Positions 44,278 to 52,987 of a stretch of 64,000 bases of DNA are shown piece after piece. This stretch comes from Cryomorphaceae bacterium (GTDB taxonomy: Bacteria > Bacteroidota > Bacteroidia > Flavobacteriales_D > Cryomorphaceae): the NCBI GenBank assembly GCA_003565555.1, contig PXBH01000068.1:1-64000 (forward strand). The letters are read 5' to 3'. Made by a program: the position numbers and the translations under genes. Every line of letters begins with the position of its first letter. Positions within the stretch are counted from its first letter, which is position 1. Below the pieces are notes generated by a model. That model saw only the letters and a list, made by a program, of their open reading frames with translations, was not told the origin of the DNA and made no database searches.

Positions 44278-44637
44278 GGTAATCAGTCTTTGGGCTGCAC
44301 CCCGCCTCAAAAAGAAAGGACGGGACCGGCCGCAAGGGATCAATGAAGAGATGTGCCGTACAGTGTCGCGATGCCCGCCCCGACCAGCCCGAAGAGTACG
44401 GTAGCCCACCATGTGATACCCTCGAAAAAACAGGGGTTCTCAGGCCGAAAACACCATTTCCCAGCTCTGAACCCCTTTATTTTTTAATGGGTAAAAGAAA
44501 AATCTGCATTATTTTCAATTCACACCCCTCATTTAATGCACATCTTCTACTTTTTTTATCAATGTCTTTGCATTGAGGTTCACAAAAACGGCCCTGCAAT
44601 TTACTTCGCCTTGCGAACAATAATAAGCGACAATCCC
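44278..44637. other. Divergent region upstream of amtB
   Basis: Holds the amtB upstream sequence, including a near-consensus TGTCTTTG at 44563-44570, and a hairpin with arms AGGGGTTC and GAACCCCT (about 44431-44485) followed on the plus strand by TTATTTTTT, which looks like a rho-independent terminator although no plus-strand gene precedes it. An old gene fragment may lie on the minus strand (see rejected items). No nitrogen-control site was recognised. Confidence 0.4.
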
Positions 44638-45954
44638 ATGCGAAGAAACAAGACATTCGGAATGGCTGCACTCGGCGCCCTTGCAGCCTTCAGCATTCTC
44701 GCCGTATTCTTTGAGCCATATCATCCTCAGGCGGAGGAAGCCTTTGATTCAGGCGACATATCCTGGATGCTCACCGCCACCGCCCTTGTGCTGCTGATGA
44801 CCCCCGGTCTCAGCTTCTTTTACGGCGGGATGGTCCGCGCCAAAAATATCATTTCCACCTTGCTGCAGAGCTTTATTGCCCTCGGTATCATCTCTGTATT
44901 CTGGTACGTAGTAGGATTCAGTCTCGCCTTCGGCGACAGCTTGGGCGGAATCATCGGGGACCCCCGCACTTTTCCGTTCTTTCACAATGTAGGTACCGCT
45001 TCGCATCCTGTGATTGCGTCAGGGCTGCCCTTGGTACTTTTTGCAGCTTTTCAGCTCAAATTTGCCATCATCACCCCGGCCCTGATTACGGGATCTTTCG
45101 CAGAGCGGGTGCGCTTTTGGTCATACGTCATTTTCATCTGCCTCTTCAGCCTCCTGATCTACTGCCCCCTGGCGCACATGACCTGGCATCCTGACGGAAT
45201 CTTGGCGCAACTTGGGGTACTCGATTTTGCCGGGGGCACCGTGGTACACATCTCTGCGGGACTCGCCGCCATCGCCGGGGCCCAATACCTCGGCAAGCGC
45301 GATCTGAACGGCGATTCGGGCGAAGATCCCGTGCATATCCCCTACGTGATACTCGGAACGGGATTGCTTTGGTTCGGCTGGTTCGGCTTCAATTCAGGCT
45401 CTGCACTTGCCGCCGATGATGTGGCTGTCAGCGCCCTCTGGAATACGCACCTCGCATCGGCTGCGGCCATGATGGCGTGGGTGGTATTTGATGCGGCGCG
45501 CGGGAAGCGCCCCGGAGCATTGGGGGCCTGCATCGGTGCAGTGGTGGGCCTTGTGGCCATCACCCCGGCTGCAGGCTTTGTCACGGCGGGGCCGAGCCTC
45601 TTTATCGGTGTCGCAGCCGCCATGGTCAGCAATCAAGCCATGCATGTGATGGGGCGACGGGCACAATTGGATGACACGCTGGACGTTTTCGCCTGTCACG
45701 GATTGGGCGGAATTACAGGCATGATTCTCACCGCAGTTTTTGCCGTCGAGGGCGGATTTTTCACCACGGGCGATCCCACCCTCCTGCTCAACCATCTCTT
45801 TGCGCTGATCATCCTTATCCCCGTCATTTTGATTACTTCATGGGTCATCTACATGATCACGGACAAGATTGCTCCCCTGCGCGTATCACCGGAGCAGGAG
45901 AAGATCGGACTCGATGTGAGTCAGCATGATGAGCTGATCAAAGGCTTCGGATGA
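44638..45954 (+). CDS. amtB: Ammonium transporter
   Basis: A 438-residue Amt/MEP/Rh protein with about eleven membrane helices and a signal-like N-terminus. Family motifs are TPGLSFFYGGMVRAKNI, the DFAGGTVVHISAGLAA segment with the structural Asp and the first pore His, and DVFACHGLGGITGMI with the second pore His. The channel conducts ammonia/ammonium across the inner membrane. The ATG at 44638 is chosen; the upstream extension of the frame is not hydrophobic in the Amt manner. No glnK/glnB follows, unlike many bacteria. A bidirectional terminator closes the gene. Confidence 0.94.
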   Translation: MRRNKTFGMAALGALAAFSILAVFFEPYHPQAEEAFDSGDISWMLTATALVLLMTPGLSFFYGGMVRAKNIISTLLQSFIALGIISVFWYVVGFSLAFGDSLGGIIGDPRTFPFFHNVGTASHPVIASGLPLVLFAAFQLKFAIITPALITGSFAERVRFWSYVIFICLFSLLIYCPLAHMTWHPDGILAQLGVLDFAGGTVVHISAGLAAIAGAQYLGKRDLNGDSGEDPVHIPYVILGTGLLWFGWFGFNSGSALAADDVAVSALWNTHLASAAAMMAWVVFDAARGKRPGALGACIGAVVGLVAITPAAGFVTAGPSLFIGVAAAMVSNQAMHVMGRRAQLDDTLDVFACHGLGGITGMILTAVFAVEGGFFTTGDPTLLLNHLFALIILIPVILITSWVIYMITDKIAPLRVSPEQEKIGLDVSQHDELIKGFG

Positions 45955-46049
45955 GCATCTGCGGCTCGAGGCCCTTATTGCCGTACTGAGACGCTGCGCC
46001 CGGAAGCACCATCATTGACCACATGCTTCGGATGTAGCAAAATTGTAAA

Positions 46050-46087
46050 ACACCGCCCTGAGCACATATTCCGAGGGCGGTAGTTTT
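46050..46087. terminator. Bidirectional terminator between amtB and rhodanese gene
   Basis: Arms ACCGCCCT (46052-46059) and AGGGCGGT (46074-46081), followed by AGTTTT on the plus strand and by GTTTTACAATTTT on the minus strand. It sits between convergent genes. Confidence 0.75.
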
Positions 46088-46131
46088 CAGCCGACCTGAA
46101 ATTTGCCCGTTTTCGCGGGTCACGACAAGGG

Positions 46132-46449
46132 TCAGTACTTCGGCATATCGGGATCGATCTCTTCCGCCCAGGCCAGCACCCCGCCTTCAAGGTTGTACAG
46201 ATTGTCAAAACCGTGGGCCTGTTCGAGTGCGCGAATCACGGAGGCACTGCGCTTGCCGCTGCGGCAGTGCACCACCACCTGCTTATCGCGGGATATTTTG
46301 TCGAAATTGTCCATCACCTCTCCCATGGGAATGAGTTCACCGTCGAGGTGGCAAATTTCGTACTCATGGGGCTCGCGCACATCGATGAGCTGAAAATCGG
46401 CTCCGCTGTCCATCATTTCCTTCAGTGCTTGTACCGTAATTTCCTTCAT
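46132..46449 (-). CDS. Rhodanese-like single-domain protein
   Basis: A 105-residue cytoplasmic rhodanese. The fold motifs FQLIDVREPHEYEICHL and the active-site loop HCRSGKRSA with C62 are intact, and the end NLEGGVLAWAEEIDP is the usual one. Single-domain rhodaneses carry persulfide sulfur on the Cys for transfer to acceptors; the partner here is unknown. The loop CRSGKR matches the PspE/GlpE-like type. A box TATCTTTC (46475-46468) lies 18 bases before the ATG. Single gene, with a shared terminator downstream. Confidence 0.92.
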   Translation of the reverse strand: MKEITVQALKEMMDSGADFQLIDVREPHEYEICHLDGELIPMGEVMDNFDKISRDKQVVVHCRSGKRSASVIRALEQAHGFDNLYNLEGGVLAWAEEIDPDMPKY

Positions 46450-46599
46450 GGCTCGGATATTTTTTGCGAAAGATACGAAGTGGGAATATAAAACCTGTCC
46501 GTTTCAGCACGCACGGATTCGTGAAAAAACAGTGTACGCTCCGATTGCATTTTGCCGAAACCGATTTTCGCTTCGAATCCGGCGCAAACCGAAGAAAAA

Positions 46600-47313
46600 T
46601 CAGATCTGCGCGCCGGCGAGGAGGAAGTTGAGGAAAATTCCCGTCAGTAATGCAATTCCGAAGCTGAGCAAGGTGCCGATCATGATGTACTCGGTGAGCT
46701 TGCGGTCTCGGGCTTCTTTAAGGTCACCGAAGCGGAAAATTGATTTTGCCGCGAGCAAAAAACCTACGCCCTCCCACTGTCCGATCAGAATGAAAATGAG
46801 GATGAGCACCCGCTCGAGCATTCCGATGTATCGGCCCGCTTTTGCGAGGGAATTTTCTTCCCCGATTTCGGGCGAAAATTTTGAAAGGATGACCTGCATT
46901 GCAACAGCTGCGGGAACAGTCAAAAATGTCACCCCTGCCGCGATCGGAAAAAGAACAGACCCGAGGGCGCGCAAACCATCAACAGAAGGCTGCTCAAACC
47001 ACAACAACACAGCTGTGATTACCGCGAAATGTAATCCCTGATCCGCAAAGAACCAAAAGCGCCGAGAGTTCGGGCTTTGGGCGTATACCTTGGTGAGGTC
47101 AATGATGAGGTGGGCCGCGGAAATAATCAAGGCCGGCAGCCAAAAGCTTCGGCCCGACGTCAAGAGAATGAGCAAGGCAAAATGTACGAGGATGTGCAGA
47201 TATAACTTGGGTGAGCGGACCTTGCGCTCTTCCTTTTCCGCCACCCAAGTTCTCGGCTGCAGCACGAAATCGCCGATTAAGTGGGCCAATATGATTTGTG
47301 CAAAGAGCATCAC
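46600..47313 (-). CDS. DUF3307 membrane protein, partner of the SatD-like gene
   Basis: A 237-residue inner-membrane protein with about six or seven helices. The start MLFAQIILAHLIGDFVLQP is the DUF3307 signature, and LLTSGRSFWLPALIISAAHLIIDL follows, with conserved H and D residues inside helices (AHLIGDF, HILVHF, AHLIIDLTK) that could bind metal or protons. Its ATG overlaps the stop of the SatD-like gene by four bases, so expression is coupled. SatD next to DUF3307 recurs in Bacteroidota to my knowledge, but the function of neither protein is established. Confidence 0.86.
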   Translation of the reverse strand: MMLFAQIILAHLIGDFVLQPRTWVAEKEERKVRSPKLYLHILVHFALLILLTSGRSFWLPALIISAAHLIIDLTKVYAQSPNSRRFWFFADQGLHFAVITAVLLWFEQPSVDGLRALGSVLFPIAAGVTFLTVPAAVAMQVILSKFSPEIGEENSLAKAGRYIGMLERVLILIFILIGQWEGVGFLLAAKSIFRFGDLKEARDRKLTEYIMIGTLLSFGIALLTGIFLNFLLAGAQI

Positions 47314-47942
47314 GGCAGCAGGACTTTAATTTTTTCTCGGTACTTGACTAAGAGGGCCTGCACTTCATCCCATCGAGCGCGCGCAAGTCGCTCGCTTACT
47401 GACGATTGAGCGATCCCCAAACGCTCAGCCAGTTCAGCCTGCTTCAAATCGGATTCGCCAAGTAGCAGCGCCACAGCTTCAGCCGAATGCGGAGTCCATT
47501 GATCCATAAAAGCCGAAGCCAACTGCAGGTAGAAGTCCATGTCGCGATCCCAATCGGGATCGGGTGTGCGGATGGCCAGCTTTCGCTTCTCGGCGGTAAG
47601 CAGGTCGAAACGGCTGCCCGAATTTACAAATGCCTCGCCGTTGCGCTCCGTAACGGCTGGTGCATCATACTCGCACCGCCCTATGCCGATGGCCATGCGC
47701 ACATCGAGGTTCTTGACACATTTCACTGCTGCTTTGATTCTCAGCGCGGATTGAAGTGCATCTGCGGGCTCCTTCACCTCCAACTGAAAGCTGTCGCCCC
47801 GGTACACCTCCCAAGCAGAGGGTGAGGCACCCAATTGACTCAGCACCCGCTTCAAAGGCCCGAGCCAACGCTCGGGATCGCCGGCGCGCTTTGAACCGGA
47901 AATATCACCGGTAATGACGCTGATGTACGGGGATTTACTCAC
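47310..47942 (-). CDS. SatD-family protein with C-terminal helix-turn-helix
   Basis: A 210-residue soluble protein. The N-terminal SatD domain begins YISVITGDISGSKRAGDPER and continues through EVYRGDSFQLEV and VRMAIGIGRCEYDAP; the GDxF and GIG segments recall the palm fold of class III nucleotide cyclases, though the catalytic metal residues are incomplete. The last 45 residues are a helix-turn-helix (LKQAELAERLGIAQSSVSER). The start is GTG. A TATATTTG -7 box (47995-47988) gives a leader of about 40 bases, and three 24-bp dyads lie just upstream. It is probably a ligand-sensing autoregulator of the DUF3307 gene. Function inferred. Confidence 0.83.
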   Translation of the reverse strand: MSKSPYISVITGDISGSKRAGDPERWLGPLKRVLSQLGASPSAWEVYRGDSFQLEVKEPADALQSALRIKAAVKCVKNLDVRMAIGIGRCEYDAPAVTERNGEAFVNSGSRFDLLTAEKRKLAIRTPDPDWDRDMDFYLQLASAFMDQWTPHSAEAVALLLGESDLKQAELAERLGIAQSSVSERLARARWDEVQALLVKYREKIKVLLP

Positions 47943-47987
47943 GGTTGGTCTGCTTTACTCGGGATAGATTTCTGTGTGCACCCATGA

Positions 47988-47995
47988 CAAATATA
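47988..47995 (-). promoter_or_regulatory. -7 box (TATATTTG) of the SatD-DUF3307 operon
   Basis: A perfect TAnnTTTG on the minus strand, 45 bases before the GTG at 47942. No TTTG is found at -33; that position is occupied by the first operator-like dyad. Confidence 0.72.
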
Positions 47996-48008
47996 GAAAA
48001 AAATTCAA

Positions 48009-48088
48009 ATATCGGATTTATAAGCGATATTTTACAATATCGTTTTTAAAGACGATATTTGATAATATCGGCTATAATATCGATATTA
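48009..48088. promoter_or_regulatory. Three phased 24-bp dyads AATATCG-N10-CGATATT
   Basis: Identical half-sites form dyads at 48009-48032, 48037-48060 and 48065-48088, starting exactly 28 bases apart and separated by TTAC and TGAT. The N10 spacers differ, so only the half-sites are conserved. The first dyad covers about -26 to -49 relative to the start predicted from the TATATTTG box. The nearest HTH protein is the SatD-like product of the operon, so it is the leading candidate to bind here. Confidence 0.85.
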
Positions 48089-48108
48089 TTGCGGAGTAGC
48101 GGGCAAGC

Positions 48109-49185
48109 TCAAGAAAAGCGCCCCGATAAGTGCCGCAAGATGGCCTCGGCGGCATTTCCGTCGCCGTAAAGGGGATCGGTGAAGTCATTTTTGCGTGCGC
48201 GCATCTCCTCGCATTTTCGCACTACGTCGCCGGTATCGGCTTTCGCCAAAACGTTATAGCCCCCGTGGATGAGTTCGGTCCACTCGGTTTGATCGCGTAG
48301 GGTCACACAGTTTTTCTCGAAGAAAAAGGCCTCCTTTTGCAGTCCGCCGCTGTCTGTCACCACGAGGCTGCAGTGCTTAAGCAGCTCAATCATTTCGAAG
48401 TACCCCACGGGGCCGATCAGGTCGATATTGAGCGTAAGCCCGGCTTCTTTCAGCTTGGCGCGGGTACGCGGATGGAGAGGCATTACGACACGTTGTGAGG
48501 CGTGCATGCGGTTGAGCGCTTCCGCAAAAGCGGTCAGCCTGGCGGGGCTATCGGTATTCTCGGCGCGGTGGAGGGTGCAGAGGGTAAAATCACCGCGGAG
48601 CACCTCCCGGTCGAGGGTTGATTTCTCGGCGGAGTGCTGCGCGTAGTAGCGGGCCGCATCGAGCATCACATCGCCCGTGCGCACCACTTCGCTGTCAAAG
48701 CGGTCGAATCCCTCCGCGCGAAGATTGGCCGCGGCGGCATCGGAAGGGCAATAGAGAAAATCCGAAATACGGTCGGTGAGGATGCGGTTCACCTCCTCGG
48801 GCATGGCCATATTGAAGCTCCGGAGCCCGGCCTCCACATGGGCTGTTTTCACCTGCAGCTTGCGCGCGGCCAAGGCGCCGGCCAGGGTACTGTTGGTATC
48901 GCCGTACACGAGCACCGCGTCGGGGCGCTCCTTAAGGATCACCGTCTCGATGCCTTCGAGCATTCGGCCCGTCATGGCACCGTGGCCCAAACCATGAATA
49001 TCGAGTTGATATTTCGGTCTGGGGATGTCCATTTCCCGGAAAAAGACCTCGCTCATATTGGCATCGAAATGTTGCCCGGTGTGGAGGATGACTTCCTCCG
49101 TGTCGTCAATGCCTGCTGCGGCCCGGCTGATGACGGCAGCTTTTACAAATTGCGGTCTGGCACCTACGATGGTGAGTATTTTCAT
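48109..49185 (-). CDS. wecB: UDP-N-acetylglucosamine 2-epimerase (non-hydrolysing)
   Basis: A 358-residue epimerase that interconverts UDP-GlcNAc and UDP-ManNAc. Motifs are MKILTIVGARPQFVKAAVIS, TGQHFD, VYGDTNSTLAGALAARK, HVEAGLRSF, MPEEVNRILTD and TDSGGLQKE, all standard for WecB. Its ATG overlaps the stop of the upstream glycosyltransferase gene (ATGA). It is the last gene of the polysaccharide locus. Its product, UDP-ManNAc, would be a sugar donor precursor; a dehydrogenase to make ManNAcA is not in the window. Confidence 0.94.
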   Translation of the reverse strand: MKILTIVGARPQFVKAAVISRAAAGIDDTEEVILHTGQHFDANMSEVFFREMDIPRPKYQLDIHGLGHGAMTGRMLEGIETVILKERPDAVLVYGDTNSTLAGALAARKLQVKTAHVEAGLRSFNMAMPEEVNRILTDRISDFLYCPSDAAAANLRAEGFDRFDSEVVRTGDVMLDAARYYAQHSAEKSTLDREVLRGDFTLCTLHRAENTDSPARLTAFAEALNRMHASQRVVMPLHPRTRAKLKEAGLTLNIDLIGPVGYFEMIELLKHCSLVVTDSGGLQKEAFFFEKNCVTLRDQTEWTELIHGGYNVLAKADTGDVVRKCEEMRARKNDFTDPLYGDGNAAEAILRHLSGRFS

Positions 49186-50414
49186 TTTTGCAAAGATTGT
49201 AAAACCTCGAAAAAACCCCGTGCAATATCCTTTCGGTTGAAATGGCGCTGAACATATTCCCTTCCGTTTGAGCCCAAGGTTGCCACATCCGCTTCCTTGC
49301 GCAAAATGCGGAGCACCTGTTTGGCCAGATCCTTGTGATCTTCGGGAGTGAAATACAGCCCGGCCCTTCCCTGCTCGATAAAAAGCGCTCTGGCTTCACC
49401 ATCCACTCCCAGCAGGAGCGGCTTTTCCAAAGCCAGATTCTCAAAAATTTTGGACGGAATGGCTCCTTCGAAGAGCGGTAACTTCCTCAAAGGCACAACA
49501 GCCACATCGATTGCCTTGATGATATCGGGAATGTCCGCTTTGGTAACGGGATCAAAAAAATGCACATTTTTCAGCGCCATACTGTCCGCTCTTTCTATCA
49601 GATCCGCTTTTCGCGGTCCGTCTCCCAAGAGAATGAATTGCGCTCCGTGCTCGCCCTGCTCCTGCAAAATGGCCGCCGCCTCCAAAATGACCTCCAGACC
49701 TTGGGCATGGCCAATGATTCCCGCGTAAAGCAAAAGCAATTCATCTTCTCTGAAACCTTTGTCAATACGCCATTGCCGATTACCTGCAGTCTGATCAAAG
49801 TAAGCGGGATCTACACCGTTGGGCAACCAGTGTATGCGTTTTTGCGGAAAGCGGGAGGAAATATTTGCGACGATACCACGGGTTTGGCCCGTGATCAATG
49901 CCGACTCTCGGTACAAAAACTCCTCCAGCCCGCGTGCCGCACGCAAGAATACGCGGTTGGTAACCAAGCCCAGTTTTTCGGCACTTTCCGGCCACAAGTC
50001 GCTCACGTTAAAAATCATTTTTGCTCCTTTCAGCTTGCACAGGAGCCAAGCTGTTTTGCCGAGGAAGAGCGGCGGGGACTCCACCATGATGTAATCATAA
50101 GCGGGCAGCCGACGCCAACCCGTGAAAAATGAGCTCCATACGAAGGAGTAATAATTAAGAAGACGTCCGCCGATTCCCGCATTATTCTTTGCATAGATTC
50201 TGCTTCGGTGCACCTTCACCCCGTCGATGCGCTCCTCGAGAAATACCTTGCTGCGGTAATTCTCAAAAATCTCCATCTTCGGATAATTGGGCATAGCTGT
50301 GAGGACCTCAACATCAACACCTAAATCCTTGAGATGCAATGCGAGTTGGTGTAACCGGTTTTGCGGCGCACCTGTTTCCGGCGGGTAATACTGCGTGAGA
50401 ATCAGAAGCTTCAC
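49182..50414 (-). CDS. Glycosyltransferase, GT4 type (WbuB-like)
   Basis: A 410-residue GT-B glycosyltransferase. The start LILTQYYPPETGAPQNRLHQ is that of the WbuB group. The acceptor-side domain has FNVSDLWPESAEKLG, and the donor side has LLYAGIIGHAQGLEVILEAA, GDGPRKADLIERA and a motif rich in E around residue 330 (APFEGAIPSKIFENLALEKP type, here LFEGAIPSKIFENLA). WbuB-like enzymes transfer L-fucosamine or similar residues. It is coupled by 4-base overlaps to both its neighbours. The exact donor is unknown. Confidence 0.9.
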   Translation of the reverse strand: MKLLILTQYYPPETGAPQNRLHQLALHLKDLGVDVEVLTAMPNYPKMEIFENYRSKVFLEERIDGVKVHRSRIYAKNNAGIGGRLLNYYSFVWSSFFTGWRRLPAYDYIMVESPPLFLGKTAWLLCKLKGAKMIFNVSDLWPESAEKLGLVTNRVFLRAARGLEEFLYRESALITGQTRGIVANISSRFPQKRIHWLPNGVDPAYFDQTAGNRQWRIDKGFREDELLLLYAGIIGHAQGLEVILEAAAILQEQGEHGAQFILLGDGPRKADLIERADSMALKNVHFFDPVTKADIPDIIKAIDVAVVPLRKLPLFEGAIPSKIFENLALEKPLLLGVDGEARALFIEQGRAGLYFTPEDHKDLAKQVLRILRKEADVATLGSNGREYVQRHFNRKDIARGFFEVLQSLQK

Positions 50415-51703
50415 GGCATTTTCAATTCACTGTGGTTCTCCCGCTTTACCGAAAAATGAACAGGCGCAGAAAAATAGAAGAAGGCATTGAAAAAAGCGAA
50501 GAACACTACACCGCTCTGCTTTTCCAGCATGGACTCCACAAAAAGGTGCATCATCATACCGATCAGGAAAAAGGCGTAAATATAGTCCTGCTGCCTGATA
50601 ATCATGCGCGCCGGCCAGGCCAAAGAGACCAAAAACCAAAGGAGTGCGGGGATGCCGAGGGCCAAGGCAATCTGTAGGTAATTGTTGTGCGGGTTGAGGC
50701 CTATATCTGCCATTTCATGATAGCCTTCGGCGCGGTACCGGGCCATCATGGCCTCGTGCACATCGCCGGTGCCCGTGCCGAAAGGATTCTTCAGAATCTC
50801 GTCGGTCGCCATCCGCCAAGCGTTGATTCGGGCCACATTGGTCTCGAGTTCTCGGGCAGGTTTTTCATCGGATGACACTGTTTTCACGGCGGCGGCAATG
50901 CGGCCTTCTGCCACGGGGTTGGTTTTCAACACGACGGCGAATAACACGAAAGCGCCGAGGATGAACAAGCTATCCGTCGAGATGAATTTACCCGAGCGGG
51001 CAGCGACGAAAAGACCGAATGCGGCGAGAAATCCGAACTGGATAAAGCCCATTTTTGAGGCGGGGAAGACGAGGGTTGCGGCAATCAAAAACACCCCTGC
51101 CCAAGCCGCAGCGGCGTATTTTCCCCGAAGCTTTTTCCGCAAGACGGCGAGAATCAATATCGCTCCGGCCAGATTCATGTACATCGCCACATACGACGGG
51201 TGGTGCACCGGAGAAAATTCGGACATGTAAAAGGAAAGTGCATCCCCGGATGCGGAGTACTTCGTCATACTGTCCGAAAAAGAAATAAACAGCGAAGCGA
51301 AAACTCCCGCTACAAAAGTCGCAAGTACGACAGTGCGGGGCTCGGCAGCGGGACCCTCTTTGCTCAGTCGATCGATACGTACGGTCCCGAACAGAACAGG
51401 AAAGAGCAAAAGGGAGAATTTCTGCTCCAAATCATTCAAGCCTCGCGTGACATCTTCCGTGTAAAGCATCCCGACCAAATGAAAGAGGTAAATTCCCGTA
51501 AAAATGAGCACGGGGACCCATGTTTCCCGAAAGGGACGTTTCGGAGCAAAGGCCCACGCGACGACCATGACCGCGATCAGGTACTGCATTCCTTTGGTGA
51601 TAATCGGAATAAAGAAAGTACAAAGTGCCGCCGCATATACAAACCAAGCACCGCTTCTGCGGCGCTCAGCGGAAAAAATTCCGAGAGATCGGTTCGCAGC
51701 CAT
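50411..51703 (-). CDS. O-antigen ligase/polymerase (Wzy/WaaL-like)
   Basis: A 430-residue protein with ten or more membrane helices, for example FIPIITKGMQYLIAVMVVAW. It carries the Wzy_C-type motif NPHNNYLQIALALGIPALLW and the preceding GTGDVHEAM and AWRMATDEI. Such proteins polymerise O-antigen or capsule repeat units, or join them to lipid A. The ATG at 51703 overlaps the stop of the upstream gene by one base (TAATG); an earlier start at 51733 in the same frame was rejected for that reason. The gene is inside a contiguous operon of surface-polysaccharide genes. Confidence 0.86.
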   Translation of the reverse strand: MAANRSLGIFSAERRRSGAWFVYAAALCTFFIPIITKGMQYLIAVMVVAWAFAPKRPFRETWVPVLIFTGIYLFHLVGMLYTEDVTRGLNDLEQKFSLLLFPVLFGTVRIDRLSKEGPAAEPRTVVLATFVAGVFASLFISFSDSMTKYSASGDALSFYMSEFSPVHHPSYVAMYMNLAGAILILAVLRKKLRGKYAAAAWAGVFLIAATLVFPASKMGFIQFGFLAAFGLFVAARSGKFISTDSLFILGAFVLFAVVLKTNPVAEGRIAAAVKTVSSDEKPARELETNVARINAWRMATDEILKNPFGTGTGDVHEAMMARYRAEGYHEMADIGLNPHNNYLQIALALGIPALLWFLVSLAWPARMIIRQQDYIYAFFLIGMMMHLFVESMLEKQSGVVFFAFFNAFFYFSAPVHFSVKRENHSELKMP

Positions 51704-52659
51704 TATCCGACGGTTTTCAATTTTTGTGCCCATTCGTGTAAGGTGCGCACGATGGCCGGAGAGGACTGTACGCGGTAAAAATCTGAAATTTCGGCTCCGA
51801 AACCCCTGAAAAACTGCTCAACAGAAGGGACGGAAGAGCCGTTGAAGTCAAACTCTCGAAATCCGCGGCGCTTCGCCTCGCGCACCAAAGCCCAAACGGC
51901 CGCAGTGCCGGCGTGCGGACCTGCAGCATCACTGTGCCCGCCGATGATGTAATGTGCGCAACGCTTGTCACCGGCGGCGAGGGCGGTGGCCACGGCAAGC
52001 CCGTCGCGTAACACGGCGATGTAAAAAACCTTGTCCCCCACCGCATCAAACAGCCGATCCAAAAGGGCTTCGTGGGCGGCTGTGCCCGCCTTCTTTAACG
52101 TGGCGTTGATGATGGCCCGGCAAGTGCTCCCGTGGACATCGGTGAGAAATTCAAGCCCCTCTTTCTCCGCTGTCTTGACACTCCTGCGGCGTTTGGTGCT
52201 CATCTCCTTCAGGAGTTCCGGTTCTGATCGCGTGAGGTCCAGACGGTAGGAAATCTTCGGGGTGACCAAAATGCCGGCCCTTTGAAAAGGCTGCGGGTCC
52301 CGGATATTTGCCGGAAGGGCAAAATCGATCATGGCTCCCCGGAAGGTTGATTCGAGAAAATCCGTGACCGCTCTGAGTACCTGCTTGACGGTGTGGTTTC
52401 GCGCATAAATCGTTTCTGCCTTGTGAAAGATGGTGAGGCCGATATGCGGCGAAAGCGGACTGTTGATCACAAAGCGCAAGCCCGCCCTGCGGTAGGTGTA
52501 AAGGTGAAATACGGCTGCCGCAATGTCGCCGTTCATCACGGCATACATCTGCGCTTCGGCACCGAAATGACCGAGCCAAAACGGAGCGCAGAAAAAATTC
52601 GGCTCTTCTCCTTTCGGAAAGGGGAATGCTCCGGGATCGGAAATCTGCACTACTTCCAT
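51703..52659 (-). CDS. GNAT/FemAB-like acyltransferase family protein
   Basis: A 318-residue soluble protein with two GNAT-like halves, as in BioF2 or FemAB-type proteins: FLESTFRGAMIDFALP in the first, ALLDRLFDAVGDKVFYIAVL and KRRGFREFDFNGSSVPSVEQ in the second. The segment RTAKRRRSVK-like KRRRSVKTAEKEGLEF and the FDFNGSS loop fit this superfamily. Members transfer an acyl or aminoacyl group to a sugar or peptide. The ATG at 52659 is chosen as the first with a suitable start; the frame is open to 52704. It is coupled to the O-antigen gene by a one-base overlap. Substrate unknown. Confidence 0.72.
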   Translation of the reverse strand: MEVVQISDPGAFPFPKGEEPNFFCAPFWLGHFGAEAQMYAVMNGDIAAAVFHLYTYRRAGLRFVINSPLSPHIGLTIFHKAETIYARNHTVKQVLRAVTDFLESTFRGAMIDFALPANIRDPQPFQRAGILVTPKISYRLDLTRSEPELLKEMSTKRRRSVKTAEKEGLEFLTDVHGSTCRAIINATLKKAGTAAHEALLDRLFDAVGDKVFYIAVLRDGLAVATALAAGDKRCAHYIIGGHSDAAGPHAGTAAVWALVREAKRRGFREFDFNGSSVPSVEQFFRGFGAEISDFYRVQSSPAIVRTLHEWAQKLKTVG

Positions 52660-52987
52660 TGTCTTGAAAACGTTGAAGAACGGGTGGCGTTGGCCGCCAT
52701 ACAAGCTTGGTGCAGTGCAGAAAAGGGCTTACGTCCGTCTTTGTCTGCATCGGAAAAGGCAGCCCCGAAAGGTTGCGGCTTTTTAGTCAGCTTGAGGGAA
52801 ATATTCAGTAAAGACTTCATGCGCGGTACTTTCGTAAAATGCCGAACGGATGGGGACCACGGCGGGACGGGCTAAAAGTACGGAAATCGTGTAAAGAAGA
52901 AAGCGGTGCAAACGGGGCGGTCAACTTGTCAGCGAATTCTCGTATTCTGTATAATTTTCCGGCTTCCGTCGACCGACGGCCGGCACC

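Noticed and set aside
44340-44480. Short minus-strand frame ending in a hydrophobic segment (TWWATVLFGLVGAG)
   Set aside because: It looks like the end of a membrane protein but has an upstream stop and no start codon; at most a gene remnant.
48009-48088. Possible CRISPR-like or iteron array
   Set aside because: Only 7-base half-sites are conserved, linkers are 4 bases, and no cas or replication gene is near. The operator reading fits better.
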